Assembly (NCBI RefSeq): GCF_026914185.1
Contig: NC_070563.1
Location: forward strand, 2,790,001-2,854,000
Origin: Puccinia triticina
Lineage: Eukaryota > Basidiomycota > Pucciniomycetes > Pucciniales > Pucciniaceae
Length of the DNA stretch: 64,000 nucleotides
Direction: 5' to 3'
Shown one piece after another: positions 34,601-46,716 of the stretch (positions within the stretch are counted from its first letter, which is position 1; each line of letters begins with the position of its first letter). The notes beneath the pieces were generated by a model. That model saw nothing but the letters and a program-made list of their open reading frames with translations. It did no database searches and had not been told where the DNA came from. A program made the translations under genes and the position numbers.

Positions 34601-34698
34601 CTTGAGTCTAGGAATTAAGAAAGATGATATGATGAGTGGGGATGCTGTTTGTGATGTCAGACTGCTATGTGTTGAGAATATTACAAGATCCGGGTCCC
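31652..34698. other. About 3 kb without a gene; AT-rich repeat zone at 33520-34145
   Basis: Between 33520 and 34145 the motif (GA)TACACTAAC or its complement GTTAGTGTAT occurs at least nine times in both orientations, with GATAACAATAC boxes between. This suggests a non-coding element whose ends I could not define. A frame at 32035-32232 (plus) has no recognisable motif. The other stretches show nothing. Confidence 0.4.
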
Positions 34699-36507
<1,809 letters not shown>

Positions 36508-36633
36508 GATGTTTGTGCTTGGGGAGTGTTGAGGGTGAGGTTCTTTCGACCAGTGGTCTGGTTTTGGGGTTTTTGTGGGGAAGAACACCGGAGAAGAAGG
36601 CCAGCTGTCGGGGGGTGCACCACCTAGCTTAAC

Positions 36634-36704
36634 TAAGGCTCTCGAACGGAGGGTCCCGAAGGGACCCCGTGTCCCCGCGGGACGCTCTCCGTAGGAGAGG
36701 CTTA
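36634..36704. repeat. GC-rich palindromic mini-repeat
   Basis: About 70 bp that folds on itself: AAGGCTCTCGAACGGAG at the left, a GGGTCCCGAAGGGACCC core, and CTCTCCGTAGGAGAGGCTT at the right. Related copies are at 36900-36960, 46163-46228 and 62489-62576. Confidence 0.6.
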
Positions 36705-36789
36705 TGAGTCATGTCCCAATCTTCGCAGTAGAAGTTTGAGTTCTGGAGCATCAAAATTGTTTAAAAAATTATTAAAAATCAGCGGTTAA

Positions 36790-37760
36790 GAGCATCCGCA
36801 TCCGTGGCTAGATTAGCTGGGCTAACTAGCTCGGATTACGATCGGAATAGGATAATCCGATTGGCCATCCGCATGGGTGGGGATTAGCGCTAACTTAACC
36901 AAGTCCCTCTATTTGAGGGGGGACACTGTCCCGCCGGGACCCTCCGAAGGAGGGACTTACACCCAATGTCCAAGTTTGGGCTGACAGAATCAGAACTATG
37001 TCTTTTTTCAAACGTTTCTGGCTTCACCCTTTCCCATTGGGCAGCAAAGGTTTGGGGGAACAAAAGATTCCCAAGATCAAGGAGAATCTCTCCAAATTTT
37101 TCTGAATTTTTCGAGGCCTTCAGAACCCCTCAGATCCATTTTTTGTGACTGTCTGTGGTCCGCTTCATCCTATATTACAAAGTTCACACTGTACAGAATC
37201 CAAAACTCGTGATGTTACAAGGGACATTGCAGATCAAGAAGACAGGTTGGGGATAGGTGGGTATAGTACATGGATAAAGAAGACTTTGGTCATCATGCAA
37301 ATCCAAACAATAATGAAATTGGACAGGAAATGGATGGGTGAGAGCAGTTTTAAAAAAGTCCCCACCAAAAAACCAAATGCTGTCAGCCTGCAAGTCCGTT
37401 TAGCGCGTAAGTCCCTCCCTCCGGTTGGCGCAATGCGACCAGTGTTTTACCACTCCACCTGTAGGAGGGTGGGACTTAGTTAAGTTAGGGATTAGCGGGT
37501 CCAAGCCTGTTGGAGGTTATGTGTTTAGGTGCCTATATGTTATGTGTTTGGCACCTAAACACATAAAGTTCATGCTAACAAGCATGATGCATATTCACTT
37601 TGGGATTAGTCCCAGGATTAGTGGGGTCTACATTTAGACCCCACTAGCTCCAAACGGAGCTCCGGGCTAAGTTGATCCCCGGTTGATCCAACCCGATGCG
37701 GGTGCGGGGTCGAACTAAGTACCCTAATCCGGGCTAACTTAGCGCCCGGTGCGGATGGTC
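36790..37760. mobile_element. PIF/Harbinger-like element 4, interrupted
   Basis: TAA (36787-36789) then GAGCATCCGCATCC at the left. GCGGATGGTC then TAA (37761-37763) at the right. Left and right parts match element 3 (31300-31651) once the 599-bp insertion is removed. Confidence 0.75.
36890..37488. mobile_element. MULE-like insertion with 9-bp target duplication
   Basis: The termini CTAACTTAACCAAGTCCC and GGGACTTAGTTAAGTTAG are inverted with one mismatch. GGATTAGCG is duplicated exactly at 36881-36889 and 37489-37497. A 9-bp duplication fits the Mutator superfamily. Only short unrelated frames lie inside, so it is nonautonomous. Its left end contains a GAGGGACTT-type palindromic mini-repeat. 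Confidence 0.75.
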
Positions 37761-39478
37761 TAATGTTGTGCAAGATTGGCTTCCTACAGCTTGTAGGGCA
37801 TATGATTGCGCACATTAGGGGGGTTCAAAATTGATCCAGGAAGCTGTCCAGGTCCAAAAATCCAGGAAAAAAATCGGACCTGGAAGCTCTCCTGTGAACC
37901 TGGGGGCCCGATTAGCAAGAGGCTCCAGGAGGGTTGTTCCAGGTCCAGGAATCAGGCCAAAATGACAGGAAACAACTCGCATCAACATGTTTTTGCACCC
38001 CCAACCCCTCCTGGCTGTATCATCCCAAATAGAGATACACCACCGCTCGATTCTCAACTTTGAGTTGCGTTGGCGCACCCGCGGGGTCAAGGGGATGTCA
38101 GGTTTGACCTGCCTGCCGCAAATTTGACTGCGGAGGCAGGTCAACGCCGGGGACGGGTCAGACCCGCGTTGGTTTGACCCATCCAACCCAGCTGTCATGC
38201 CAACGCAACCAGCCCATTCTGTTGGCATGACAGCGGGGTCAGAATAGTGCCATGGCATAACCCGGCCAACCATGTTTGGCCCTGCTGAGCAGGCCAATGG
38301 TACGGCTGGGTTGGGCCAACTTGTTGGCCCCGTTGGCTTGACTGTACGTCAAACAAGGGTCCAACACGGCAGACAGCCAACGAAGGCTTGCCAGCAGCGG
38401 CAAGCCAACACCGTCGGCTGGTTGAGCCCGCGTCAAGCATTGGTCAGGATTGGCTCGCCGTCCGGGTCGGCAAGCAATCATTGGATTGTTTTTTTTTTTT
38501 TTTTTTTGAGCAAGGGTTGTATATATGCTTTTGTTTTGAGAGAAAGGTAATGAGAGTTCCATTTTTCAAAAAAAAAAAAAAAAAAAAAAAAGAAAAGAAG
38601 AAGACATGTCGAAAAAAGGTTGTCAGCAGGAATACTGAACAAGAAAACGTGGGTTTTAGTTTAGCACACTGGGTGGCAAGACAAAAGGTCTTTAGCCTAG
38701 TGGTGGAAGTAGCAGACCTGGTTGCTTGATGAGATGGCATCCAATAGCTCTGGGTTCAAGCCCAAGCTTGGGGCAATTTTTGCACCAGCCAAGCAATTGC
38801 AAATATTACGCAGGCATTGCGTACTGCAATTTGCGTTGCGCAAGCCCGGCGCAATGCGTTTTGTGTTGCGCTGGGCTTGCGTCAAGGATGTGCCAATGCA
38901 CTTCCATCACGCAGGCCTTGCATCAAGGATGTGCCGATGCACTTCCATCACGCAGGCCTTGCATCAAGGATATGCCAACAGCGGACTCGGACGCAAGGCC
39001 TGCATTGGAAGAAATGCCGACTGCAGCGCCAACGGCCTCCCGCGTAGAGACATCAGGTTGGCCACCAAAATTCTTTGGTGGCGTTGGGGAGGTCGCGCCG
39101 ACGCAGTTCTTTTTGTCGTCGCTGTGTTGACTGCAAACCCTGGTGTACATACACCACGGGTGCAGTTGGATGGCGGGCGGACGTCGGCCACCCCCTCTCC
39201 GCCCCTGCAGTTAAACATTGCATGGCGGACGTTGGGAGGAGTATATGTCGGGAAGGTCGGGCTGCCCCTGACGGCGGCTAGGCCACGAATCCTACCCTGA
39301 CATTGGGCTTCAAGCTGGGATTACCCAGACGTTGGCCGCGGGGCTCAGGGTCATGATGAGATCCAAGCAGCAAAAAACATCCAAGGGGAGGGTCAATCCG
39401 GCGACCGCACCATACATCCGGGGATTGATCGCTCACCGGTGCGATTGCTTACAACCACTGCAAGAACAACAATATTCA
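37761..39478. other. Unclassified repeats; 41-bp tandem repeat at about 38880-38975
   Basis: From 38060 to 38480 the sequence is dominated by short GTTGGC/GCCAAC words in both orientations. A T run (38490-38507) and an A run (38569-38591) follow. At about 38880-38975 a 41-bp unit (CATCAAGGATGTGCC...) repeats about 2.3 times. No gene is supported; long frames here arise from the repeats. Confidence 0.45.
38692..38785 (+). other. tRNA-like sequence, possible SINE head
   Basis: An A-box-like TAGCCTAGTGGTGGAAG is followed 50 bp on by a good B-box with T-arm (GGGTTCAAGCCC). The acceptor stem does not pair, so this is more likely a tRNA-derived repeat or pseudogene than a functional tRNA. Confidence 0.35.
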
Positions 39479-40296
39479 CACTGTGGGCATCTCGCTGTTG
39501 GTCCGGGCCGCAGCGACATCATGACGCTGCATATCAGAATGCAGCGACATCTGGCCGGCTGATTTGCCTTTGGACAGCCAGCCACCACAGTACATACATA
39601 ACAACCTCTCAATGACTGGTCCTTGTGCCAGCCATTGAGAGGATTACACACTCCTCTCACTTCTCTTGGTGACCAGCTCATGGACCGGTCATTGGGAGGA
39701 GTCCACACTCCTCTTGATGCCAGCACACACCGGCATCAAGAGGAGTACAGACACCTCTTGATGGCCGGCACAACGACCGGTCACCAAGAGGAGTATGCAC
39801 TCCTCTCAATGGCTGGCCCAAGGCCCGGTCATTGGGAGGAGTACATACACACTTCCCTCGATGGACGGCACAGACCGGGCATCAAGGTGCATGTACTCCT
39901 CTCAACGCCGGCCTGGGTTGGAATTGAGAGGAGTATGGATTCCTCCTCCCAATGACCGGTCCTTTTGCTGGTCATCAAGAGGAGTTTGGAATCCTCCTCC
40001 TGATGACCAGTTGTTATGCTGGTCATTGAGAGGAGTGTGGACAAATCTCAATGGCCGGCACAAGGACTCCTCCTGATGGCCGGTCCTTGGGCCAGCCATT
40101 GAGAGGAGTGCGTACTCCTCTCGGTTACCGTTTGTTGTGCCGGCCATTGAGAGGTGCGTTGTGTGTACATACCCCAGTGGCTGGCTGATGGACAGCCAGC
40201 CAAGTGTCGCTGCAATACTTGTTGCGCGGGGTTCGAATCCCCACTGAATCGTCAGATGTTGCTGCAGTCCGCAGCGACATCAAGATGCCCGCAGTG
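39479..40296. mobile_element. CMC (CACTA)-like nonautonomous element with palindrome array
   Basis: The termini CACTGTGGGCATCT and AGATGCCCGCAGTG are inverted with one mismatch. A 3-bp TCA is duplicated (39476-39478 and 40297-40299). Both are CMC hallmarks. Subterminal GCAGCGACATC boxes repeat near both ends. The middle (about 39600-40155) is an array of 50-60-bp palindromic units of the type CCTCTCAATGACCGG...CCGGTCATTGAGAGGAGT. A GGGGTTCGAATCCCC at about 40229 imitates a tRNA T-arm. No transposase is present. Confidence 0.75.
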
Positions 40297-40299
40297 TCA

Positions 40300-41505
40300 T
40301 ATCATCATCCATCTTAGTCACAAATATATACCGCATTCTATCATGAAGAGCAAACGGTGTGAAGTCCAACATTTTTTTTTCTCTTCTATGTACAATCCGC
40401 GAGCACGCTTGGCAGATTGTACTGGTGGTCTCAGGAAACTCACTTTTTCAAGTGAGTTTCTGACCTTGGGCCAATGGACAGGTTGACTTGTTGGGAAGGT
40501 TGGCTCATTTCCGGGGGCAGCCGACCTGTTGAAAACCTTGAGGGCCGGCCGACCATGCTGACCTGCCAGGCAGATGGGTTGGCCGGACCTATCAGACAAG
40601 TCGACCATGCTGCCTCGCGGGTTGGCACGGTCAGACGAGGTTGGCCTGCCCTCCCTGTTGGGAGGAACAGCCGACAGGTGGTTGGGCAGGGTCAGGCCGA
40701 CCCAAAGGGCTGCTCAACGTCCTGCCAGAACGGCCCAACCCAAATCTGACGGGAGGGTCCGCCTGCCGCGCAACTCACTTTACAAGTGGAGCTGTGGTGT
40801 ACATATCTCGCATCGGCCACCTCCACCTCCACCATCCAATCCACCATCAGCAGTGAAACAGGTGCGATAAAATGCAATATTGCACATTTAGCAGTATGTC
40901 CGCCGCAGTCCAGCCCTGTCTTTTCCGCTCCGGTCTGAATACCCAATCCGCAATCCGTGATCCGCAATCCGTGCATTCCAGTCCGCGTGCGACTTTCCGT
41001 AAGCTTTCTTAGCGTGCTTTTCTGACATCATCCTCAGTGCTTATGTCACGGGAATGCACTCTGCCTGAGCCGCTCTGTGCATTCCTGCCTGTGCTATCCC
41101 CAAGTGGACATTCTACCACACATGCCTATATAATTCACCACACCAATAATGTGTATTTATCATAGTAAATTCATGTTTTCCCCAAATCTTGTCAGAGGGC
41201 AACTTGTTAAGAACCTTTTTTTTATAATTTCTCACCTATGTAGCCTCTTTCTATACATGGAAAGAGGCACGGACAACTCATCTCTTTTTGTTTCATTTCT
41301 TGTTTGGCCCAAAGTGGGCTCAAACAGAGAACAGCATTGGGCCGCGGCTCAGGGACAGCCTTGGTTTGCTGGGTCGCACGCCCAATGGTGCTTCAACCGC
41401 GGGGCTCTGTCAACTCCGCCAATGTGGCATGTTGGCTGGGTTGGCCCGCCCGCGGAGCAGCATGGGTCGTGCCAAGGTGGGCCCAACCAATCCTTGACAC
41501 CAATC
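40300..41505. other. No gene recognised
   Basis: The left part (40440-40760) is rich in GTTGGC, CCGACC and similar words. At 40930-40980 ATCCGCAATCCGTG-type words repeat three times. No paired termini or protein motif were found. Confidence 0.4.
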
Positions 41506-41868
41506 TCAGGGTGTAAACAGGTTGGGTTCGGGTTGAAAAACAGCACCCAAACCCAACCCAACATTTAGTGCGGGTTGGGTTGGGTTGGGGCAGATTTTAA
41601 AATATGCTGCCCAAACCCAACCCAATGTCATACTTTTTTGGGTAGGGTTGGTTTGGGTCTTAGTTCCACCCGACCTATTGGGCGCAAAAAACCCCCAACT
41701 TGACTGTTGGAGACGCCATAGTCGGGTCGCAGGTTGACCCAATTAGTAAATAGGCTGCCCAAACCCAACCCAACGATTTTACAAGTTGGGTTTGGGTCAT
41801 GCCATTTTCTTTAAGAACGTGCCCAAACCCAACGTGTCTTGGGTCAGCCCAACCCATTTACACCCTGA
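41506..41868. mobile_element. hAT-like MITE with 8-bp target duplication
   Basis: The termini TCAGGGTGTAAA and TTTACACCCTGA are exact complements, flanked by exact 8-bp CACCAATC copies (41498-41505 and 41869-41876). Eight-base duplications and CAGGG-type tips are typical of hAT elements. The interior is packed with GGGTTGGG/CCCAACCC words. A truncated relative is at 4018-4230. Confidence 0.82.
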
Positions 41869-43645
41869 CACCAATCCAACCCCGCGGCTGAAATCTGGGT
41901 AGACAGGTTGGGGTCCACCTGGGCCAACCTGTCTGCAACTGCGCCGTTGGGCCCACGTCAACCCAAGCTCAAATTTGAGTGGTGGTGTACAGAGAGTCTC
42001 TTTGGGAACCCTGTTTGAGAGGATTTGTTAAGCTTGGCGCAAAGTGCCTATAGAACTTGCAGGGCTGCCCTTTGGCTCACTGGGAGATTTTGTTAAGCTC
42101 ACCTAGGGATGTAAACAGGTTGGGTTTGGGTTGGAAAATGATGCCCAAACCTGACCCAACGTGAGCACCGGGTTGAGTTGGGTTGGGACAAAACTGCAAA
42201 TGTACTACCCAAACCTGAACCCATTGATGAGGAGTCGGGTCCGGGTTGGGTCTTTGTCCAACCCGAGACAGCATAAGTTGTGCTAAATGCACACCAAATT
42301 TTTTGTATGTGCACACCAAAAAAGGCGCACACAGGTGCATGTATGCCAAGAAACCCAGGACAATTGACCCAAGTCCAGCTTGCCTAGAGAAATACATACA
42401 TCCCGTCTAGCTGGAATTTGACCAGGTTTCCGTGATTTTTCTTCCCGGCAAGCTGGTCAAAACCCAGCTTGCCAAGAGGTATGTAGTCCTCTTGGCAAGG
42501 TGGTACAAATCCATCTTGCCAAGAGGTATTTATTCCTCTTGGTGAGCTGCTCATAAGTCTAGCTCTCCGGTGTGGTATTTATTCCTGTGTTTCTATACAG
42601 AGAAATATAAAAATTTCCTAATTTTAAAATTAACCCCAGAAATGGACTTTTCACACAAAATAATGTTCTTTTACCGGGAGTGCAACAGGAAGTGGGATTG
42701 GTCCACGGGCCGTGACACCACACGAGCAGGCCAGATGGGGACCTGTCCCCATACTGAGAGTACAGCGAGGCACTAGAGTAGCCGAGTTGTACTAGAGCCC
42801 GCCGCATCAATCTAGCACGTGGGCGCTGCCGTAGCAAGTACAGGGAGGAGCCACCCAAGGAGAGGCTCGGACTCAGACCATGGTCTGGTACTTCCCCAAG
42901 TCCTCCTCCCCTTCACTCTCCCCAAGATCCCTCTCACTTACCACTGACTCAAGTCTAAGAAAATTTTCCACTCCATCACTCCCCATCCGACCGTAGAAAA
43001 GTTTTCCAATACCACCCACCCACCCATAACAGAAAGGTCATTTCAGGCGATTAGGGCAGATTTAGAACACAAGGCAAGGGTCTTACACCCTTGCCATCAC
43101 ACTCCCGTGTGTGCTGCTCCAGAGAGGAGGATTATTGACCTCTTTTCCCCTCCCCCCCTTTTTCCGGTGTGTCAAGGCGCTAGGATTCTCTACCCGAGAT
43201 GATCAGGCCCTCACTCTACCGCGGGGATAGGCGGAAGAGGTGGGAAAACTCCTCTCTGCAACTTTAAGTTGCAGTCCTCTCCCTCGAACCATACACAGGG
43301 ATCTAGGGAAGCCACTCCCTGGCTTCCAGGATCCCCTAGATGTAATGAAGCATTGAAAATGTTACACAGCGCACTAACCTGAAGAGTCGTGCGCAAAGAG
43401 CACAGAACCTCCGTTCAGCGGGTCCTCCTGGCACCATGAGGCAGAGTAGACCTATAGTCACCCACTGGAATGACCCCTCTACCTTCACCGGTTTAGGAGT
43501 TACACAGATTTCAACCTGTCACAGGAAATGTTTCTCTTGCTTATTTTTCTTCAAGCTCACTTTGGATTACATATGCATAATGAATATGCATACTCTTGCT
43601 TGTATTTATAATGCCCTGCGGGGTTGTACCCTTTCTGTTGAAGGT

Positions 43646-43922
43646 AGCACCCTGTTTCTTTAGGGTAGGTCCCTTTGAGGCTGTGCTCTTGTCAAACTAT
43701 ACATTGTAGGGATGTACCCCATTAGCTATTTAGCCCAACAAAGCCTGTTCCCCTGAAGCTAAAATCCCTCACCCACAGGTATAAAAGGAGGCCTCTCTCC
43801 AGCCATTTGTTCCCCATGCTGGCAATTCCCCCCACATCACACCATATCACTCCTCATCACACCAAATTATATACTACCTAAAATTTCATATTATTACCCT
43901 TACAAGTGCAATAAAAAGTCTA
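43646..43922 (+). repeat. Dispersed LTR-like repeat, copy 1
   Basis: About 275 bp with a TATA-like GTATAAAAGG (about 43781) and a poly(A)-signal-like CAATAAAAAG (about 43909), as in an LTR or a small RNA polymerase II unit. An inverted copy at 55744-56012 has both motifs in matching places. Confidence 0.6.
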
Positions 43923-44187
43923 ACACATTTTTCTCATCATCAATATAAAAATTGTCTAGTGCTAGTACCCTGTCCTTGGTTCCAATACAGGTTGAAGCAT
44001 AGTGCTCCCACACCCTTCACGCCTCACCTGAGCCAACCTGGGTTCCATTCCCACTCTTGTCATTGATAACAATACCTCACCCTGTTGAGTTGTCTGTTAG
44101 TCTGCTACCATGATGCATCACCACAGTATGGAGGGCTGTCGGATTGACCCATGAGCACTACCAACCAACCACCCAGCTGGCAGCCAC

Positions 44188-44277
44188 AAGCGTCTGTAGC
44201 CTAGTTGGTAAAGGCAGCACTCTAGTATGTGTCTCAGCATAGCTGAGGTCATGAGTCCGACTCTCACCAGACACATC
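44188..44277 (+). other. tRNA-like sequence
   Basis: It has a D-arm (GCCTAGTTGGTAAAGGC), a T-arm-like TGAGTCCGACTCTCA and a five-pair end stem (GTCTG/CAGAC). The anticodon arm is poor. A pseudogene or SINE head is likelier than an active tRNA. Confidence 0.35.
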
Positions 44278-45392
44278 TTCATTTTACAGTCTCTACACAC
44301 CCAACCTCAGTTCAATTACCCCTCTTCACATCTTCATCACCAACACCAAGCCTCAAGGGTGTAACAGCTGCACTACGCGCTTTTTTCTGTATTTCCAAAA
44401 AAAGATGGCAAGATGTCATAATTACAGAAATATTTTTGGATTTTCTGGATCCTCTCACATCCATGAATCAAAAATGCTTTATTCAATTTTCTTTATTGAA
44501 GTGGTGGTCCTTTGAAACTATGAAGCAGTGTCATTTGGGCACTATTTTCAGCACAGCTGTTTTGAGCTTTCATATTCACCTGCTTCATGGATTTAAAGCC
44601 ACATAATCCCAGTGCCAAGAATATAAAGATGAGCTTTTGATTCCTGGGTGCAGGAGAATTCTGAATATCCAAAATAATCTGTGTACTTCTGACATCTAGT
44701 TGCCATCTATTTTTGGAGATACAGAAAAAAGTGTGTAGCGCAGCTGTTACACCCTTGCCAACACTCATTACTCATTGATACTCTATAACTCATTACTCAT
44801 TAATACTCTATACTTTATACACATATTGATTGAACAACTTCATCGTGAGCCAATCAATCCTAACCTATCACGTGATTAAAGCTTGCCAAGCTTACCTTGG
44901 TGGGTCTTGTTATCTGGTATTTAGAAGGGCAGAGCTTGCAACTCCACCATCCCCTTCTCCATTCAGCAAAAGGTTTCACAACCACTTTTGAGTCTTACAC
45001 CGGGAGGTATGTATTCCTCTTGCTGAGCTGCTGACAAAGTCTGTCTTGCCAAGAGGTATGTATTCCTATTGGCGAGCTGATTGAAGTCCAGCTTGCTGGG
45101 AGGTATGTATTCCTCTTGGAGAACTGGTACAAATTCATCTTGCCGTATCCCTCTTGGCGAGTGATTGAGCATGATGTGCATTGGTGGTTGGACTGAAGCA
45201 TGGATAGCCTCATTTCGGGTCGCAATTGGGTTCATGGGCCCACCTGAATGGGGAAAACCCTGCCCAAACCCTACCCAATTATCTAATTGGGTCTTGATGG
45301 GTTGGGTTGGTTAAAGAGAGGCCTGATGTCTGCCCAAACCGGACCCAGAACCCATTGGGTTGACCCAACCCATTTACATCCCTAAGCCCACC

Positions 45393-46356
45393 TGAGTGTA
45401 ACCCATTGCCCTACCCCAAAGGATGTCTCCCGCACGCTCGGGAGACAGCCTTTGAGGGTGGGCTCTGCCAAAATTGAGCCCGCCCTGCCAACCTTGCGCA
45501 ACTCACCTGAGTGGCTAACTTAACACAAGTACCCCCTGGTGGGAGGCTTGCGGTGGCTGGCCGCAAAGCAGCCCCTCCCGCATGGACAGACTTGCGCGTA
45601 ATGTCAAAATTTTGGCTGGGAAAGAAATCACAAATGGCTGGAGGGAAATATTAAGCCTCAGCCAGCCTCCCCCTCAGGTCCTGTGGACCTGCCTCCAAGC
45701 CAAAAGATACTTCTGGACCTCAGCTTTCATTTGGCACCAGTCTCATCTCCTCAATCCAAACCATTTGCACTGTACTAATGTTTTGAAAATAAAAAAACAT
45801 GAAGAAATGTAAACTAAGGATGCCCAACCATCATGCCTGGTGGATCCTGGATCCACAAACCCGCAGATCCTACACACGTAGTTTTGCATTATGTTGCAGA
45901 TAGGGAACTCAATTGTGCATATTATCAGAAAATCCAAAAATGGATCTTCAGAGCAATGTAATACCCTTCAGGGTTCCTTTGGCCTTCAAAACGGATTCCT
46001 TCAATCAGTTTTGGAGCTTTTTGCTCAAAATTTTGGGTGAGGGTGCGCATCAGCACTGCCAATGAAACTGTCTATTCAGTTTTTTTGTACATATTTTGCT
46101 GATTTTTAAATAATTATTTAGTGGTTTTGGGGTTGAATATCTGCCAGACTTCAGACATTAGGTGTAAGCCTCTCCTGCGGAGAGCCCTCCGGGCGGGGTC
46201 CCCCGGACCCTCCGTTCGAGAGGCTTATTCAAGCTAGCCTGAGTGGCGCCCGGCTCCGAAGGACCTCCGGACTTATGCAACTCTGGGACCTATCACGAGG
46301 AAGGGGTAGGAATATATTGGCCTCAAACCAGCAGAATTTCAAGAGGAGGCAGGAAG
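45393..46356. other. No gene; palindromic mini-repeat at 46163-46228
   Basis: TAAGCCTCTCCTGCGGAG at the left pairs with CTCCGTTCGAGAGGCTTA at the right around a GGGTCCCCCGGACCC core. The remainder has no recognisable coding content. Confidence 0.5.
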
Positions 46357-46694
46357 TATGAAGGCACGGAATCTGCGCGATACAGTCCGGCGGCGGGTCA
46401 GCTCTCACGTGTCGGTCCCGGGGTCTCCAATCTCGGTTACATTGCTAATGAGTTGACTAACCTGCGCGATACAGTCCGGCGGCGGGTCAGCTCTCACGTG
46501 TCGGTCCCGGGGTCTCCAATCTCGGTGAGGAAAAGAGGAGAGCCCGGGCAGGTGAGAACCGGAACTGTAGGCGCGCGTCGGTGACAGTTTAGGTTTGGTA
46601 CCTGTCACCGACTAGGTTAGAAACTATGTACATGGTGAGTAAGTACATAGTTGCTAAGCCATAATTTGTGCATAAGTGCATGGCTACTCTAACA
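46357..46694 (-). repeat. 3' LTR of the copia element
   Basis: 338 bp, same sequence as the right LTR. It holds a 65-bp direct duplication (46373-46437 and 46462-46526, period 89) beginning CTGCGCGATACAGTCCGG. Confidence 0.95.
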
Positions 46695-46716
46695 CCCCCT
46701 CCCACGCCTGCACAAA

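Larger units (their letters stand above)
42104..45384. mobile_element. hAT-like element, 3.3 kb, no transposase seen
   Basis: The tips TAGGGATGTAAA and TTTACATCCCTA are exact complements and resemble those of the 363-bp MITE next door. The flanks AGCTCACC (42096-42103) and AGCCCACC (45385-45392) form an 8-bp duplication with one mismatch. Both subterminal zones have GGGTTGGG words, then blocks of GCCAAGAGGTATGTATTCCTC (42466-42580 and 44997-45160). The interior holds a tRNA-like sequence and an LTR-like repeat, and no intact long frame. Confidence 0.6.

Noticed and set aside
38388..38740. Frames with Phe- or Lys-rich runs
   Set aside because: They are produced by poly-T and poly-A tracts and have no other coding signal.
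40205..40255. Candidate tRNA around GGGGTTCGAATCCCC
   Set aside because: The T-arm is perfect but no D-arm, anticodon arm or acceptor pairing is present; it lies in the subterminal part of a transposon.
41506..42260. GGGTTGGGTT tracts as telomere-like DNA
   Set aside because: The words occur in both orientations inside elements with inverted tips and target duplications; they are not TTAGGG arrays.
46240..46610. Small basic proteins encoded by both copia LTRs
   Set aside because: The frames come from the duplicated GC-rich LTR segment and occur identically in both LTRs without start context.
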